Source: Verrucomicrobiales bacterium
GTDB lineage: Bacteria > Verrucomicrobiota > Verrucomicrobiia > Verrucomicrobiales > DEV007
DNA length: 43,423 nucleotides
Assembly (NCBI GenBank): GCA_029213065.1
Contig: JARGPH010000043.1
Span: 1 to 43,423 of the forward strand
Reading direction: 5' to 3'
The first letter of the stretch is position 1. Every line of letters begins with the position of its first letter. The position numbers were made by a program, and so were the translations under genes. The notes beneath the pieces are model-generated. The model worked only from the letters and a program-made list of their open reading frames with translations. It was not told the origin of the DNA and did no database searches. Positions 1-8,971 of the stretch are shown here, in pieces.

Positions 1-1744
1 TATCCACGTCGGTGTCGTTGCTCAGCACGTTCCCGCTGATCGACGCGTCTTCGGCGCCACTTCCACTGTCGGCCACCGCCACAGGCGCGTCGTTCACGGG
101 ATTCACGGTAACACTTACTGAGGCCGTATCGCTTGCTCCGTTCCCATCTTCCACAATATAGGTGATCGTGTCAGTTCCGTTAAAATTGGTGTCAGGCGTG
201 TAATTCAGAGTTCCGTCCGAGTTCACAGTAACCGTTCCATGATCAGCTGTCGGGACGCCCTGGATTGAAAGCGTATCGCCATCCACATCGGTGTCATTCT
301 TGAGGACATCGAGGCTGTAGATCCTCGCGTCTTCATCTGTCATCGCGACGTCATTCACCCCCACAGGTGCATCATTCACGGGATTAACCGTAACCGTAAG
401 GGTTGAGGTATCACTTCCCCCATTCCCGTCACTCACGATATACGTGATCACATCGGTCCCCGTGAAATCCGGATCGGGCGTGTAGTCAATCGTTCCATCA
501 AGGTTCACAACAACGGTTCCATTTTCAGCGGTAGGAGTCCCACTCAATGAGAGAGTATCCCCATCGACGTCGGTATCGTTTCCGATTAGATCAATGTCAG
601 TCAGTGACGAATCCTCATTAACTGACGCGACATCAGGATTGGCGACCGGGAGGTCATTCACAGCATCCACAACCACTGAGACTGTAGCCGTGCTGGTAGC
701 ACCGTGCGGATCTGTGATTGTATACGTGATAGTATCAACCCCGTTAAAGTCCGCGTTGGGAATGTAATTGAGCGATCCATTGGGATTCACACCCACGACC
801 CCATTCGATGCCGTTGGAGTTCCGACAATAGAAAGAGTATCACCATCAGCATCTGTATCATTTCCCAGAACAGGGATATTGTAGATCGGCTGATCTTCCG
901 CGCCTCTCGCGAAATCATTTTCTGCAACAGGACCATCATTCTCGCCGAGAATCGTAACTGATACGGTGCTGGATGCGACGTTGCCACCCTGATCGATGAT
1001 TGAGTAGGAGAACGTATCCACCGCTTCCTCACCCACAGCGAGTGAATTGAAGTCCTCACCCGGAGTATAGGTGACAGTGCCATCGGCATTCAGCAATACT
1101 TTACCGCCACCTGGAAGATTCACAGTGTCACCTGTAGCAACCGGCACGCCCTGAATCGCATAAATTCTCAGGGTTCCTCCTTCAGGATCTGAATCGTTCG
1201 CGAGAAGGTCGATTACAGTTGGAGCATTTTCCGTAGTGGTGGCCTGATCCCCTGTCGCTCCGCCACTTCCCGCTGAATCCTGTGTAGCAGATGGTGAAAT
1301 GTCCTCCGGAACCGGACTCATGAAGTCAGTGGATGCTCCCTCCACGGCTGAGAAGATCCCAAGAGTTCCTGAGCGGGGATCGAGAAAGTCCAACCCTCTC
1401 GTGTTGGAAAAACGCATCAAACTGAATTCCCCTTCACTTGGAAGATTACCCACCTGACTGTTGAACTCGTATGTATCAAAAGAATCGACCGATGGCTTAA
1501 TTCCAATGGTAACCGGATCCAGATCTCCATCCTCGTTATAGAAATCCTCAAGTGTCACTGACAAACCATCTTCGAAGGTAACTAAAAGATCCTCTTCGTC
1601 CGCCTTTAAATCCACATCCACAGGTTCTCCATTTTGATCGACCAGAATAATCTCATCACCGGGCTTGGCAGGAATCACTTTATCCGGTGTCGCCGGGTAG
1701 CGCACTTTGGTTCCGTTCGGTTTAATGACTAGGACGTAATTCAT
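1..1744 (-). CDS. Giant cadherin-like/tandem-95 repeat adhesin, N-terminal part (C-terminus outside window)
   Basis: Reading from ATG at 1744 on the minus strand, the frame stays open to the window edge (at least 581 codons). The start MNYVLVIKPNG has no classical signal peptide. Residues about 1-75 (DLLVTFEDG...LEDFYNEDG) resemble the N-terminal module of BapA/LapA-type adhesins. After a low-complexity linker come Ig/cadherin-like repeats with ND.DVDGDTLS, NGTV.VN.DGT..Y.P and VTVNPVNDAPV signatures; the VND junctions lie at 935-943 (as END), 653-661, 371-379 and 89-97, exactly 282 bp (94 residues) apart. Such proteins are exported by type I secretion and mediate surface attachment or biofilm formation; the calcium-binding and secretion-signal region would lie outside the window. 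The TolC-like gene directly upstream fits. Family assignment is firm; ligand unknown. Confidence 0.88.
   Translation of the reverse strand, partial: MNYVLVIKPNGTKVRYPATPDKVIPAKPGDEIILVDQNGEPVDVDLKADEEDLLVTFEDGLSVTLEDFYNEDGDLDPVTIGIKPSVDSFDTYEFNSQVGNLPSEGEFSLMRFSNTRGLDFLDPRSGTLGIFSAVEGASTDFMSPVPEDISPSATQDSAGSGGATGDQATTTENAPTVIDLLANDSDPEGGTLRIYAIQGVPVATGDTVNLPGGGKVLLNADGTVTYTPGEDFNSLAVGEEAVDTFSYSIIDQGGNVASSTVSVTILGENDGPVAENDFARGAEDQPIYNIPVLGNDTDADGDTLSIVGTPTASNGVVGVNPNGSLNYIPNADFNGVDTITYTITDPHGATSTATVSVVVDAVNDLPVANPDVASVNEDSSLTDIDLIGNDTDVDGDTLSLSGTPTAENGTVVVNLDGTIDYTPDPDFTGTDVITYIVSDGNGGSDTSTLTVTVNPVNDAPVGVNDVAMTDEDARIYSLDVLKNDTDVDGDTLSIQGVPTADHGTVTVNSDGTLNYTPDTNFNGTDTITYIVEDGNGASDTASVSVTVNPVNDAPVAVADSGSGAEDASISGNVLSNDTDVD
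89..943 (-). repeat. In-frame tandem repeats of 282 bp (94 aa) inside the adhesin gene
   Basis: The junction codons for V/E-N-D recur at 941, 659, 377 and 95, a constant 282-bp period over three full units; a fourth unit continues off the window. The units are diverged at DNA level but keep NDTD.DGDTLS and the Y.PD.DFNG.D.ITY core. This is a protein-domain repeat, not a CRISPR or satellite. Confidence 0.85.
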
Positions 1745-2217
1745 AGGAATTTATGGGTTCAATGGAATTCAACAAACAGGTTCACATACAATAAATGCCA
1801 TAATTACTATAAACTCAAGAAAAATGTTTCGGAAGGGTTAATTAATATACTGATTTCTTAATTATAAAAAAAATCGCTTGAAATCTGGGCCAGACCAAAA
1901 CCATTGAAGTCCGGTTTGCGATGATCGCCCGAAGTGCCGGATCTCGAAGAATTCTCCGGTCAATGAAGAGCCCCGAAGAAGGGCGTTAGTAAGACAACTC
2001 GACCACGCGACTACCTACTCAAGTGACTCGACCTGAGTCTATAATGGCCCGGAAGGCTTCCAATACGAGCTGCGCTCAAGCGGGCTGAAATTCGCAACCC
2101 GCCCTGGTTCCCGGAAAGTAGACAAAACTCTAACCCGGGAAGAATTGGCAATCTGCCACCGGGAAAGAACGGGAAGCGAAAAACTCAAGCATTCCCAATC
2201 AACATTGTTCGATGTCT
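1745..2217. other. Intergenic region between tolC-like gene and adhesin
   Basis: No convincing gene on either strand over 473 bp. The adhesin-proximal part (about 1790-1880) is AT-rich and probably carries the adhesin promoter: on the minus strand TATAGT lies at 1806-1811 within a 13-nt word (1800-1812) that also occurs upstream of the tolC-like gene. Nearer the tolC-like stop there is only a short TTCCCGG/CCGGGAA inverted repeat (about 2108-2143) without a T-run, so no clear terminator. Confidence 0.4.
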
Positions 2218-3774
2218 CTACTTAAAGATTGGCAGCGTCGACGAAGCCGGTTCACTGCGATTGAAGAGACCAAAGAATTTGCCTTTTGGCCGTGCGTTTG
2301 CAACAGGGACGATAGGAAGCTGCTCCCGCTCAACGTAATATTTATTGTGCAGATCTTCGTGGTCGGCCGCCGGTCCGTCTGTATCGAAGCGGCCTTTCAT
2401 CAAATCGGTTTGAGTGACCGGAACGCGATTATCGGGATCCACGTTAAACGGAACCTGATCAACGGGAGTGGCGATGTAATTCTCTTTCCCTCCAAAGCAC
2501 TTTTCATATCCCTCTTTTCCGAGAACAAACATCGTCGCTCTTCCCTGAATGCCGGCAATACGATAAGAATTTGTCTCCTGATCAAAACGAGCATCCAGTA
2601 GCTGTGAACTGGCATTGTAAAATTCAGATTGAACATCGAGAATATTCAAGAGTTCCTGGCGTCCGACACGGAACTGCTCGCTGTAGTCATCGACCACACT
2701 GGACAGTTCCGTTGAGTATTTTGTCAGGGCGTCGATCGAGCTGAATGAACCCTCTCTCTCATTCCAGGCATTCTCTAACTGATATTCACGCTCGAGCTCT
2801 GCCGCCCGTAGCAGTTCCTCAAACTTACCCACCTGATAGTGTTCACGCTTCTTCTGCGCCTCGTTGTATCCACCTTTGAAAAGCTCCCAGCTTCCGGTGA
2901 TGAGAGCTCTAGACTCGTTATCCTGCCCACTGACTCCAATGCTGTCTTCGCCTCGAGTCACTCCTGCATCAAAGTAGATTTTGGGAGCGTTAATGCCGTT
3001 CGTCGCTTTCGCCCGATGCTGCGCCGCTTCAAGAGCTTCGGCGGCAGCGAGGTAGTTAAAATTGTTCGAAATATCTATATCAGAAATAGAGTTGCCGATT
3101 TTGGGAAGTCCGGGGTTGGTGATCTCACCGGGGAGATTACCTGTAAGACGACGAAAGCGAGCTTCAGCAGAGCGCTTGGACAGTTTCTGGGTTGCCAGAG
3201 AATTCGTCGCCAACCCGAGACGGCCGTGAACAAGGGCGACATCAGCACGACTCCCCCCTGCATTAGCCCTCTCCTGCAACATGTCCCGCATGCGGCGGTG
3301 ATTTTCAACATTCTGCTCAGCAAGCGCGATCTGACGATCAGCGCGAATCAGCTCCATGTAAACTTCAGCGAGATCGACGACTCGCATTTCAATCTGTGAT
3401 TTCTCAAGATATTGCTGGGAAAGGAATGCATTCCGGGAAGCCTTCGCCTGATTGTGGGTCGTGCCGCCATCATACAGCAACTGACGAACCGATACCCCCA
3501 GCTGCCGTGACAGCAGAGTGTCGCCGGAACGCACGAGACCATCAGTGGTCCGATCTCTTTGCGAATACCCGGAGGAACCATCCATTCCCACTTGAGGCAT
3601 CAGACCGGAACGGGCAATCTTTTGATCTTCTTTGCTGCTCAGGGTGTCATATTCAACCGCATTCAGCTCAGGCTCGAACTCCATCATTCGAATCACCGCT
3701 TCACGTAAGGTTTGGCCCCGCATTTGCGAAACGGAAAACATCCAAAAGCAGATGATCAATGTGAAGACTTTCAT
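2218..3774 (-). CDS. TolC-family outer-membrane efflux/secretion protein
   Basis: 518 residues starting MKVFTLIICFWMF, a signal peptide probably cut after about residue 20 (MRGQ). Two halves of long amphipathic helices follow, and near residues 360-405 the stretch VGRQELLNILDVQSEFYNA with RIAGIQGR downstream is typical of type I secretion TolC/AggA-like proteins. These form trimeric outer-membrane channels that work with an ABC transporter and a membrane-fusion protein, neither of which is visible here. About 110 residues after the last helix, ending in a basic KGKFFGLFNRSEP, are longer than in E. coli TolC. Its position upstream of the adhesin in the same direction suggests it exports that adhesin (LapE-like role). 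The family is clear, the partner is inferred. Confidence 0.9.
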   Translation of the reverse strand: MKVFTLIICFWMFSVSQMRGQTLREAVIRMMEFEPELNAVEYDTLSSKEDQKIARSGLMPQVGMDGSSGYSQRDRTTDGLVRSGDTLLSRQLGVSVRQLLYDGGTTHNQAKASRNAFLSQQYLEKSQIEMRVVDLAEVYMELIRADRQIALAEQNVENHRRMRDMLQERANAGGSRADVALVHGRLGLATNSLATQKLSKRSAEARFRRLTGNLPGEITNPGLPKIGNSISDIDISNNFNYLAAAEALEAAQHRAKATNGINAPKIYFDAGVTRGEDSIGVSGQDNESRALITGSWELFKGGYNEAQKKREHYQVGKFEELLRAAELEREYQLENAWNEREGSFSSIDALTKYSTELSSVVDDYSEQFRVGRQELLNILDVQSEFYNASSQLLDARFDQETNSYRIAGIQGRATMFVLGKEGYEKCFGGKENYIATPVDQVPFNVDPDNRVPVTQTDLMKGRFDTDGPAADHEDLHNKYYVEREQLPIVPVANARPKGKFFGLFNRSEPASSTLPIFK

Positions 3775-3838
3775 GTGCGGTAGAAAAACAAGGGTTTTTC
3801 GATCTGAATCCAGAACAATTACAGATCTATTAATAATT

Positions 3839-3866
3839 ACTATAATTTACACAAAATAAAAGTCAA
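3839..3866 (-). promoter_or_regulatory. Predicted sigma70 promoter of the tolC-like gene
   Basis: On the minus strand TTGACT (3861-3866) and TATAGT (3839-3844) are separated by 16 nt, about 65 nt before the ATG at 3774. The -10 region is embedded in the word shared with the adhesin upstream region (3833-3845 and 1800-1812). Match quality is good; transcription is not shown. Confidence 0.5.
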
Positions 3867-3972
3867 CGTCATTATTATGGAAATTATGAAAAATACGTCA
3901 GAAATCACAACTCGAATGCCCGTATTTTAGGTGATTGCAGCATTCTCTTCGAACCGGTATGAGTATCAGCCT

Positions 3973-5850
3973 ATGAAATCTATCGCACTGCTGATGCTCT
4001 TTTCCATCATCTCGCTGCTTCCCTCGCGAGCCCATTCAGCCCCCAACATCCTATGGCTTTCCTGCGAAGACATCAGCGCCCACCTCGGCTGCTACGGCGA
4101 TCCCTACGCTAAAACTCCCAATCTCGACGCCCTCGCGGCGGAGGGCACGCGATTCACCAATGTCTACACCAGCGCGGGAGTCTGCGCCCCCTGCCGGTCA
4201 GGTATCATTACAGGGATGTATCAGAACTCCATCGGGACGCACCACATGCGTTGCGACGCGACACTTCCCGATTGGCTGAAGCCTTTTCCTCTTTATCTCC
4301 GCGAAGCGGGCTACTACTGCACAAACAACAGTAAAACTGATTATCAATTTTCGAGGCCTAAAGGAGGAGAAATCTGGGATAAGAGCTCGAACAAAGCGCA
4401 TTGGAATAACCGGAAAGCCGATCAACCCTTCTTCGCTGTCTTTAATTTCACCGGCTGCCACGAAAGCGGTATCGAAAGCGAGAGTAAATATAAGAGCGTC
4501 ACAAAGAATCTGACAGCGGATCAGCGACAGGATCCCGGCGCCTTCGAAAACATCCCCCCCTACTACCCTGACACGCCCGTCGTCCGGGAAGACTGGAAAC
4601 GGAATTATGAGCTCATCACCGCGATGGACGCCTGGGCCGGAGAACGGATTCAGGAAGTGAAAGACGCCGGAGAGTGGGAGAACACCATCGTGATCTACTG
4701 GTCTGACCACGGCGTGGGCCTCCCCCGCGCGAAACGCTGGCTATACGAATCCGGCACTCATGTTCCCTACATCGCCCACGTTCCGGAAAAATTTCAGAAC
4801 CTCGTCGACTTCGAACCGGGAACCGTGGATGACCGGCTCATCAACTCTGTCGATTTCGGTCCGACCGTGCTCGACCTCGCGGGCCTCCCCATTCCCGACT
4901 ACATGCACGGACGGTCCCACGCCAAAAACGAGAAGCCGAGGGAGTTCGTCTACGGAGCCCGCGACCGCATGGACGAGCGCTACGACATCATCCGGGCAGT
5001 GAGAGACAAACGCTTCCGCTACATCCGGAACTTTGAGCCTCTCAAGCCATACTATCAGTATATGAACACTCCGGAAAAAGGAGCCACGATGAGAGAGATC
5101 CGGAGGGCGGAAGAAGCAGGAACCGTGTCAGGAGTCGTTGCTCAATTTTCAGCGAATTCAAAACCGGTCCACGAACTCTACGATCTCGAAAACGATCCCC
5201 ACGAAATCAACAACCTCGCCGACTCTCCCGAACATGCCGCAAAACTGGCCGAAATGATTGAAGCCCTCACCGCCTGGCAACTCGAGATCGGCGATCTCGG
5301 GCTCATGCCTGAATCGGAGATCACTGAGCGGGTTAAAGACGCCGGCTCGACCTACGACATCCTCCACGGAGAAGAGGATCAAACCGATCTCATCGTCACT
5401 CTCACCGGTATGGCCACAAAAGCCTCCTCCCCTGAAGCCATCCCCGATCTCATTGCCGGGCTGGACCACAAGGACGCAGCGGTCCGCTACTGGGGTGCGA
5501 CCGGTCTCGGCAATCTCTCAGCAGAGGCAAAAGACGAAACCGGAATTGAGGAACAACTTGAAGAAACACTCGCCGACTCCTCACCCGCCGTGAGAATCGC
5601 CGGTGCGCGCGCCCTTTGCCGAATGGGCGATACCCAAAGCGGACTTCCCGTTCTCGCTAAGGAACTTTCCGGAGACAACGAATGGGCCCGACTCGAAGCA
5701 GCGATCGTTCTCGACGAGCTCGACGAGGCGGCCCGTCCCGAACTCGAATCCCTGCAAGCCGCGCTCAAGGATCAACCTAACAAATACATCGTTCGAGTCG
5801 CCAACAAAGCGGTTAACGATCTCCTTGGAACGGAGAACAAAGTCCCCTAA
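3973..5850 (+). CDS. Secreted sulfatase with C-terminal HEAT-like repeats
   Basis: The start ATG at 3973 gives a signal peptide (MKSIALLMLFSIISLLPSRA); the frame is open from a GTG at 3931, but that adds nothing family-like. NILWLSCEDIS and TPNLDALAAEGTRF are the sulfatase fold start, and C71-A-P-C-R is the C-x-P-x-R motif whose Cys is converted to formylglycine. YWSDHGVGLPRAKRWLYESG supplies later metal/substrate residues. Roughly residues 470-620 form HEAT-like helical repeats (AVRYWGATGLG, AVRIAGARALCRMG, WARLEAAIVLDEL). It probably hydrolyses sulfate esters on glycans in the periplasm or outside; the substrate cannot be told. It is paralogous to the sulfatase at 14458-17034, which has the same HEAT tail. 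Activation needs a formylglycine-generating enzyme, not in this window. Confidence 0.92.
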   Translation: MKSIALLMLFSIISLLPSRAHSAPNILWLSCEDISAHLGCYGDPYAKTPNLDALAAEGTRFTNVYTSAGVCAPCRSGIITGMYQNSIGTHHMRCDATLPDWLKPFPLYLREAGYYCTNNSKTDYQFSRPKGGEIWDKSSNKAHWNNRKADQPFFAVFNFTGCHESGIESESKYKSVTKNLTADQRQDPGAFENIPPYYPDTPVVREDWKRNYELITAMDAWAGERIQEVKDAGEWENTIVIYWSDHGVGLPRAKRWLYESGTHVPYIAHVPEKFQNLVDFEPGTVDDRLINSVDFGPTVLDLAGLPIPDYMHGRSHAKNEKPREFVYGARDRMDERYDIIRAVRDKRFRYIRNFEPLKPYYQYMNTPEKGATMREIRRAEEAGTVSGVVAQFSANSKPVHELYDLENDPHEINNLADSPEHAAKLAEMIEALTAWQLEIGDLGLMPESEITERVKDAGSTYDILHGEEDQTDLIVTLTGMATKASSPEAIPDLIAGLDHKDAAVRYWGATGLGNLSAEAKDETGIEEQLEETLADSSPAVRIAGARALCRMGDTQSGLPVLAKELSGDNEWARLEAAIVLDELDEAARPELESLQAALKDQPNKYIVRVANKAVNDLLGTENKVP

Positions 5851-5871
5851 GCTCAGGCTTCCGCCCTTCCC

Positions 5872-7242
5872 ATGAACGCCGACTTCTCATTCGATGCCGC
5901 CCTCCTCGCGGGCGGACGCTCGACCCGGTTCGGCGCAGACAAGGCATTTCTCGACTGGGAGGGAATCCCGCTATACGCCTACCAGCTCAGAAAACTCGCG
6001 TCCCTCGCTCCCGCGAAAATCTGGCTTTCCACGAATCCGGATCAGGCCTTTCCCGCGATCCTCGAAGGCGTCGAAAGAATCAACGACGAAACGCCCGACC
6101 TCGGACCGCTCGGTGGACTCATCCGAATTTTCGAGGCGAGCGACGCGGACTTCGTTCTCGTTCTCGCCGTCGACCTGCCCCTCCTCAGTGCTGCCTTTCT
6201 CAGTGAACTCATCACCGCAGGCCGGGGCACCGTCCCGAAACAAGACGGTTACTGGGAACCGCTTGCCGGATTATACCCCCGACGCGAGATGCTCGAAATC
6301 CTCATCAAGGCGCGGGAACAGGATAAGAGAAAACTCCAACACCTTCTCAACGAGGCCGAATCCCTGAATCTGATCGAGGCTCTCAAAGTCGACGCTGATC
6401 GGAGCGAACTCTTTTCCAATCTCAATACCCCTGAGTCATTCGAAGAGATGGCACGAGGTGCCTTCGACGAGGCCGCTCCGATTCGCCGCTACCGGATCGA
6501 ATCTGGATGGAAAGAACTCAACGACGTCGTCGCCCGCGAAGACCCTCTCGAAGTTCGCATCAATGGAAAAAGCATCGCCGTAATGATGAGAACCCCGGGA
6601 CATGACGACGAGCTCGCCACCGGTTTTCTCATCACCGAGAGCGTCATCAGGAGCGCCGATGAAATCAGCGAAATCGCCCACTGCCCCGACGTCGATCCCG
6701 AAGGCATCGGCAACACCCTCGACGTGCGGCTCAAGCACGATCCTGACTTCGATGCACTGACCCGACACGTTTTCACCTCGAGCAGCTGCGGCGTCTGCGG
6801 GAAAGCGACAATCGAATCCGTCTTCCAGAATTTTCCTCCTGTGGAAACAACCCTGAAGCCGGATGAGAAACTGATTCTCTCTCTGCCCGGAAAGCTGCGT
6901 GAAGCGCAGGCCACCTTCGATCGCACCGGAGGTCTCCACGCTTCCGCCCTCTTCGACACTGAGGGCAATCTCCTCCTCACCCGCGAGGACGTCGGTCGCC
7001 ACAACGCACTCGACAAAGTGATCGGCCGCGCCTTTCTCGACGGGCTCGATACGAGCAATCTGATCTTACTGGTGAGCGGAAGGATCTCCTTTGAGCTCAT
7101 GCAAAAGGCACTCGCGGCCCGTATCGGAGTCGTCGCCGGCATCTCCGCTCCCAGCAGTCTCGCCGTGAACCTCGCCAAAGAAAGCGGACAAACTCTCGTC
7201 GGCTTTCTTAGAGAACGCGGCTTCAATCTCTACAGTAGCTGA
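5872..7242 (+). CDS. MobA-like nucleotidyltransferase fused to FdhD sulfurtransferase
   Basis: 456 residues, 21 nt after the sulfatase stop. Residues 8-190 are a MobA-type domain: LLAGGRSTRFGADK (11-24) is the nucleotide-binding loop, followed by ETPDLGPLGGL and VDLPLL. MobA links GMP or CMP to molybdopterin to make the bis-MGD cofactor. Residues about 205-456 are FdhD: LATGFLITE, the redox/sulfur-carrying C306-G-V-C309-G-K motif, GGLHASALFD, EDVGRHNALDKVIG and VSGRISFELM. FdhD passes sulfur from IscS to the Mo-bisPGD cofactor of formate dehydrogenase. Fusion of the nucleotide-attachment and sulfuration steps is unusual and suggests channelled cofactor maturation. No formate dehydrogenase is in the window. 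Domain identities are firm; coupling is inferred. Confidence 0.93.
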   Translation: MNADFSFDAALLAGGRSTRFGADKAFLDWEGIPLYAYQLRKLASLAPAKIWLSTNPDQAFPAILEGVERINDETPDLGPLGGLIRIFEASDADFVLVLAVDLPLLSAAFLSELITAGRGTVPKQDGYWEPLAGLYPRREMLEILIKAREQDKRKLQHLLNEAESLNLIEALKVDADRSELFSNLNTPESFEEMARGAFDEAAPIRRYRIESGWKELNDVVAREDPLEVRINGKSIAVMMRTPGHDDELATGFLITESVIRSADEISEIAHCPDVDPEGIGNTLDVRLKHDPDFDALTRHVFTSSSCGVCGKATIESVFQNFPPVETTLKPDEKLILSLPGKLREAQATFDRTGGLHASALFDTEGNLLLTREDVGRHNALDKVIGRAFLDGLDTSNLILLVSGRISFELMQKALAARIGVVAGISAPSSLAVNLAKESGQTLVGFLRERGFNLYSS

Positions 7243-7260
7243 GAACTTAGGACATAAATT

Positions 7261-7339
7261 GTGGAACGGACATCCCTGTCCGTCAGCAAAGTCTCCGCCA
7301 GTTGAATTAAAACTCTACGGACAGGGATGTCCGTGCCAC
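7261..7339. repeat. REP-type palindromic unit, copy 1 (upstream of RAYT)
   Basis: 79-bp imperfect palindrome beginning GTGGAACGGACATCCC and ending GGGATGTCCGTGCCAC. Each arm is itself a mini-hairpin (GGACATCCCTGTCC at 7268-7281 and GGACAGGGATGTCC at 7319-7332), so two REPs face each other. It is almost identical to 8108-8186 on the other side of the transposase, and similarity continues about 16 bp beyond. Confidence 0.88.
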
Positions 7340-7368
7340 CAGAGACGCCCATTCCATATTAAACTCAG

Positions 7369-8079
7369 ATGCACCTCAACCACAGCACTGCCGAGGCCAT
7401 AGAAATTCAAATCCCTGAATCATTCCGTGGATTCGACAAACACGCCGAGATCCACACCTACCACCGATACCTTCCACACTGGCGACAAAAAGGAGCGACC
7501 TATTTTGTCACCTTTCGTCAAGCGGACTCAATTCCCAAAGAAGTTTTGATTCAGATGAAAAACGAAGCTGACCTATGGAAAGAACGGCTTTCCATAGAAG
7601 CCCCGATCCAGCCCGAATTGAGAAGAGAATACGATGACTTCTTAACTCGCAGAGGACAAAGACTCGACGACGCACTCGATGCATGCCACGGGAGCTGCCA
7701 ACTGCATTCCACCGCCTCCCGAAAAATCGTCGCCGACGCCCTCCTTTGTTTCAACGAAGTGCGCTACGAAATCTACGCTGCCGTCGTCATGCCAAATCAT
7801 TGCCATGTCTTGGTGAGACCATTCGAAGATCATCCCCTGGAAAACATCCTGCAAGGCTGGAAAGGGTACACCGCTCAAAAAATTAACGAAGAGATCAATC
7901 GAAGCGGTAATTTTTGGCAGGAGGAAAGCCACGACCGCATCGTGAGAAACACAGCCCACTTTCAGAACGCAGCTCGCTACGTTCTGAAAAATCCGGCAAA
8001 AGCAAATTTGTCAGTTTCGAACTATTGGGCATACTGCAATAGGCAGAAATGGGGATCTCCCATCACTTCGATCTCGTAA
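7369..8079 (+). CDS. REP-associated tyrosine transposase (RAYT), Y1/HUH family
   Basis: 236 residues. YHRYLPHWRQKGATYFVTFR at about 32-51 and VVMPNHCHVLV (HUH-type His-x-His) near residues 140-150 define the Y1 transposase fold; AARYVLKNPAKA near the C-terminus supplies the likely nucleophilic Tyr. RAYTs are single-copy, domesticated IS200/IS605 relatives that bind and cleave REP hairpins in single strands and are thought to spread them. Here the gene lies between two near-identical 79-bp REP palindromes, the arrangement expected of a REPtron. The frame looks intact and the motifs are complete, so the protein may be active. Confidence 0.92.
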   Translation: MHLNHSTAEAIEIQIPESFRGFDKHAEIHTYHRYLPHWRQKGATYFVTFRQADSIPKEVLIQMKNEADLWKERLSIEAPIQPELRREYDDFLTRRGQRLDDALDACHGSCQLHSTASRKIVADALLCFNEVRYEIYAAVVMPNHCHVLVRPFEDHPLENILQGWKGYTAQKINEEINRSGNFWQEESHDRIVRNTAHFQNAARYVLKNPAKANLSVSNYWAYCNRQKWGSPITSIS

Positions 8080-8107
8080 GAATCGAAACGTAAAACAGCC
8101 CCCCCCA

Positions 8108-8186
8108 GTGGCACGGACATCCCTGTCCGTCAGCAGAGACTCAGCCAGTTGAATTAAAACTCTACGGACAGGGATGTCCGTGCCAC
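8108..8186. repeat. REP-type palindromic unit, copy 2 (downstream of RAYT)
   Basis: 79-bp palindrome, same length and orientation as copy 1 at 7261-7339, differing at only a handful of positions in the spacer (CAGCAGAGACTCAGCC versus CAGCAAAGTCTCCGCC). It lies 28 bp after the RAYT stop codon and may also fold as a terminator-like hairpin between convergent genes. Confidence 0.88.
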
Positions 8187-8237
8187 AAGAGAAGCCCACT
8201 CCACAACGCACTTCCCTGCCAAGAGAAATCAGCGATC

Positions 8238-8945
8238 TCACTCCTCAAGATTCGTCTTCTCCGCGAGCGCCTTCTTCGCCAGCTTCGTGACAAACACCGT
8301 TACCAACACGGTCGCAATCAAACCCACGATCATTAAGATGATCTTTCCGGTGCTCGTTTCATCCGCTTCCGCTGCCAATTTTCCCAACGATCCGAAATAC
8401 ACATACATGACCGTTCCCGGTGCCATCCCCACAAACGAAGCGAGCGCAAAATGGATCCACTTCACACTGGTGAGACTGTAGGCGTAATTCAAAAGCGTGA
8501 AGGGAAAAACGGGAGACATCCGCGTGAGCCCGACAATTTTCCAGCCCTCGTTCCCGACCGCTTCATCAATCGCGCTGAATTTTTCGTTCTCGGAAACACG
8601 TTTCTCGACCGCGCTTCGCGCAAAATAACGCCCGATTAAAAACGCAAGATTTGCCCCGATATTCGAACCGATTATCGCCCAGAGACTTCCCCATCCAAGC
8701 CCGAACAAAAACCCCGCCAAAGGAGTCAGGGCCGCCCCCGGCAGGAGCAACAAGGTCGCGAGGACGTAGAAAACAATATAAACGACCGGCCCCCAGTAGC
8801 CGAGGCCGGCAATCCAGTCGGACAAGGCATTTACCCAGTCTTTGACCGGAAGAAAAAACGATCCCGCAAACACCACGAGAACGACGAATCCGACCAGGTA
8901 GAGATTTCGATTCGATTTCGGAGCAGATTCTTCAGTCATAATCAT
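8238..8945 (-). CDS. TVP38/TMEM64 (VTT/SNARE-associated) family membrane protein
   Basis: 235 residues with about five or six hydrophobic segments. The core FYVLATLLLLPGAALTPLAG followed by FLFGLGWGS and IGSNIGANLAFLIGRYFAR is the VTT-domain signature, and RMSPVFPFTLLNYAYSLT is its second conserved half. DedA/VTT proteins are inner-membrane proteins proposed to move lipids or ions; the substrate of this branch is unsettled. A second ATG two codons downstream (8939) is also possible. It follows the DUF547 gene by 26 nt on the same strand; DUF547 and TVP38 genes often neighbour each other, suggesting a joint but unknown role. Confidence 0.88.
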   Translation of the reverse strand: MIMTEESAPKSNRNLYLVGFVVLVVFAGSFFLPVKDWVNALSDWIAGLGYWGPVVYIVFYVLATLLLLPGAALTPLAGFLFGLGWGSLWAIIGSNIGANLAFLIGRYFARSAVEKRVSENEKFSAIDEAVGNEGWKIVGLTRMSPVFPFTLLNYAYSLTSVKWIHFALASFVGMAPGTVMYVYFGSLGKLAAEADETSTGKIILMIVGLIATVLVTVFVTKLAKKALAEKTNLEE

Positions 8946-8971
8946 TTGGTAAAGTCACCCGACCGGCGAGA

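Noticed and set aside
89-943. CRISPR-like periodicity
   Set aside because: The 282-bp units are in-frame protein repeats with no short repeat-spacer structure.
6489-7226. 245-codon open frame on the minus strand opposite the FdhD domain
   Set aside because: Ser/Arg-rich frame typical of antisense to GC-rich coding DNA; FdhD motifs on the plus strand are complete.
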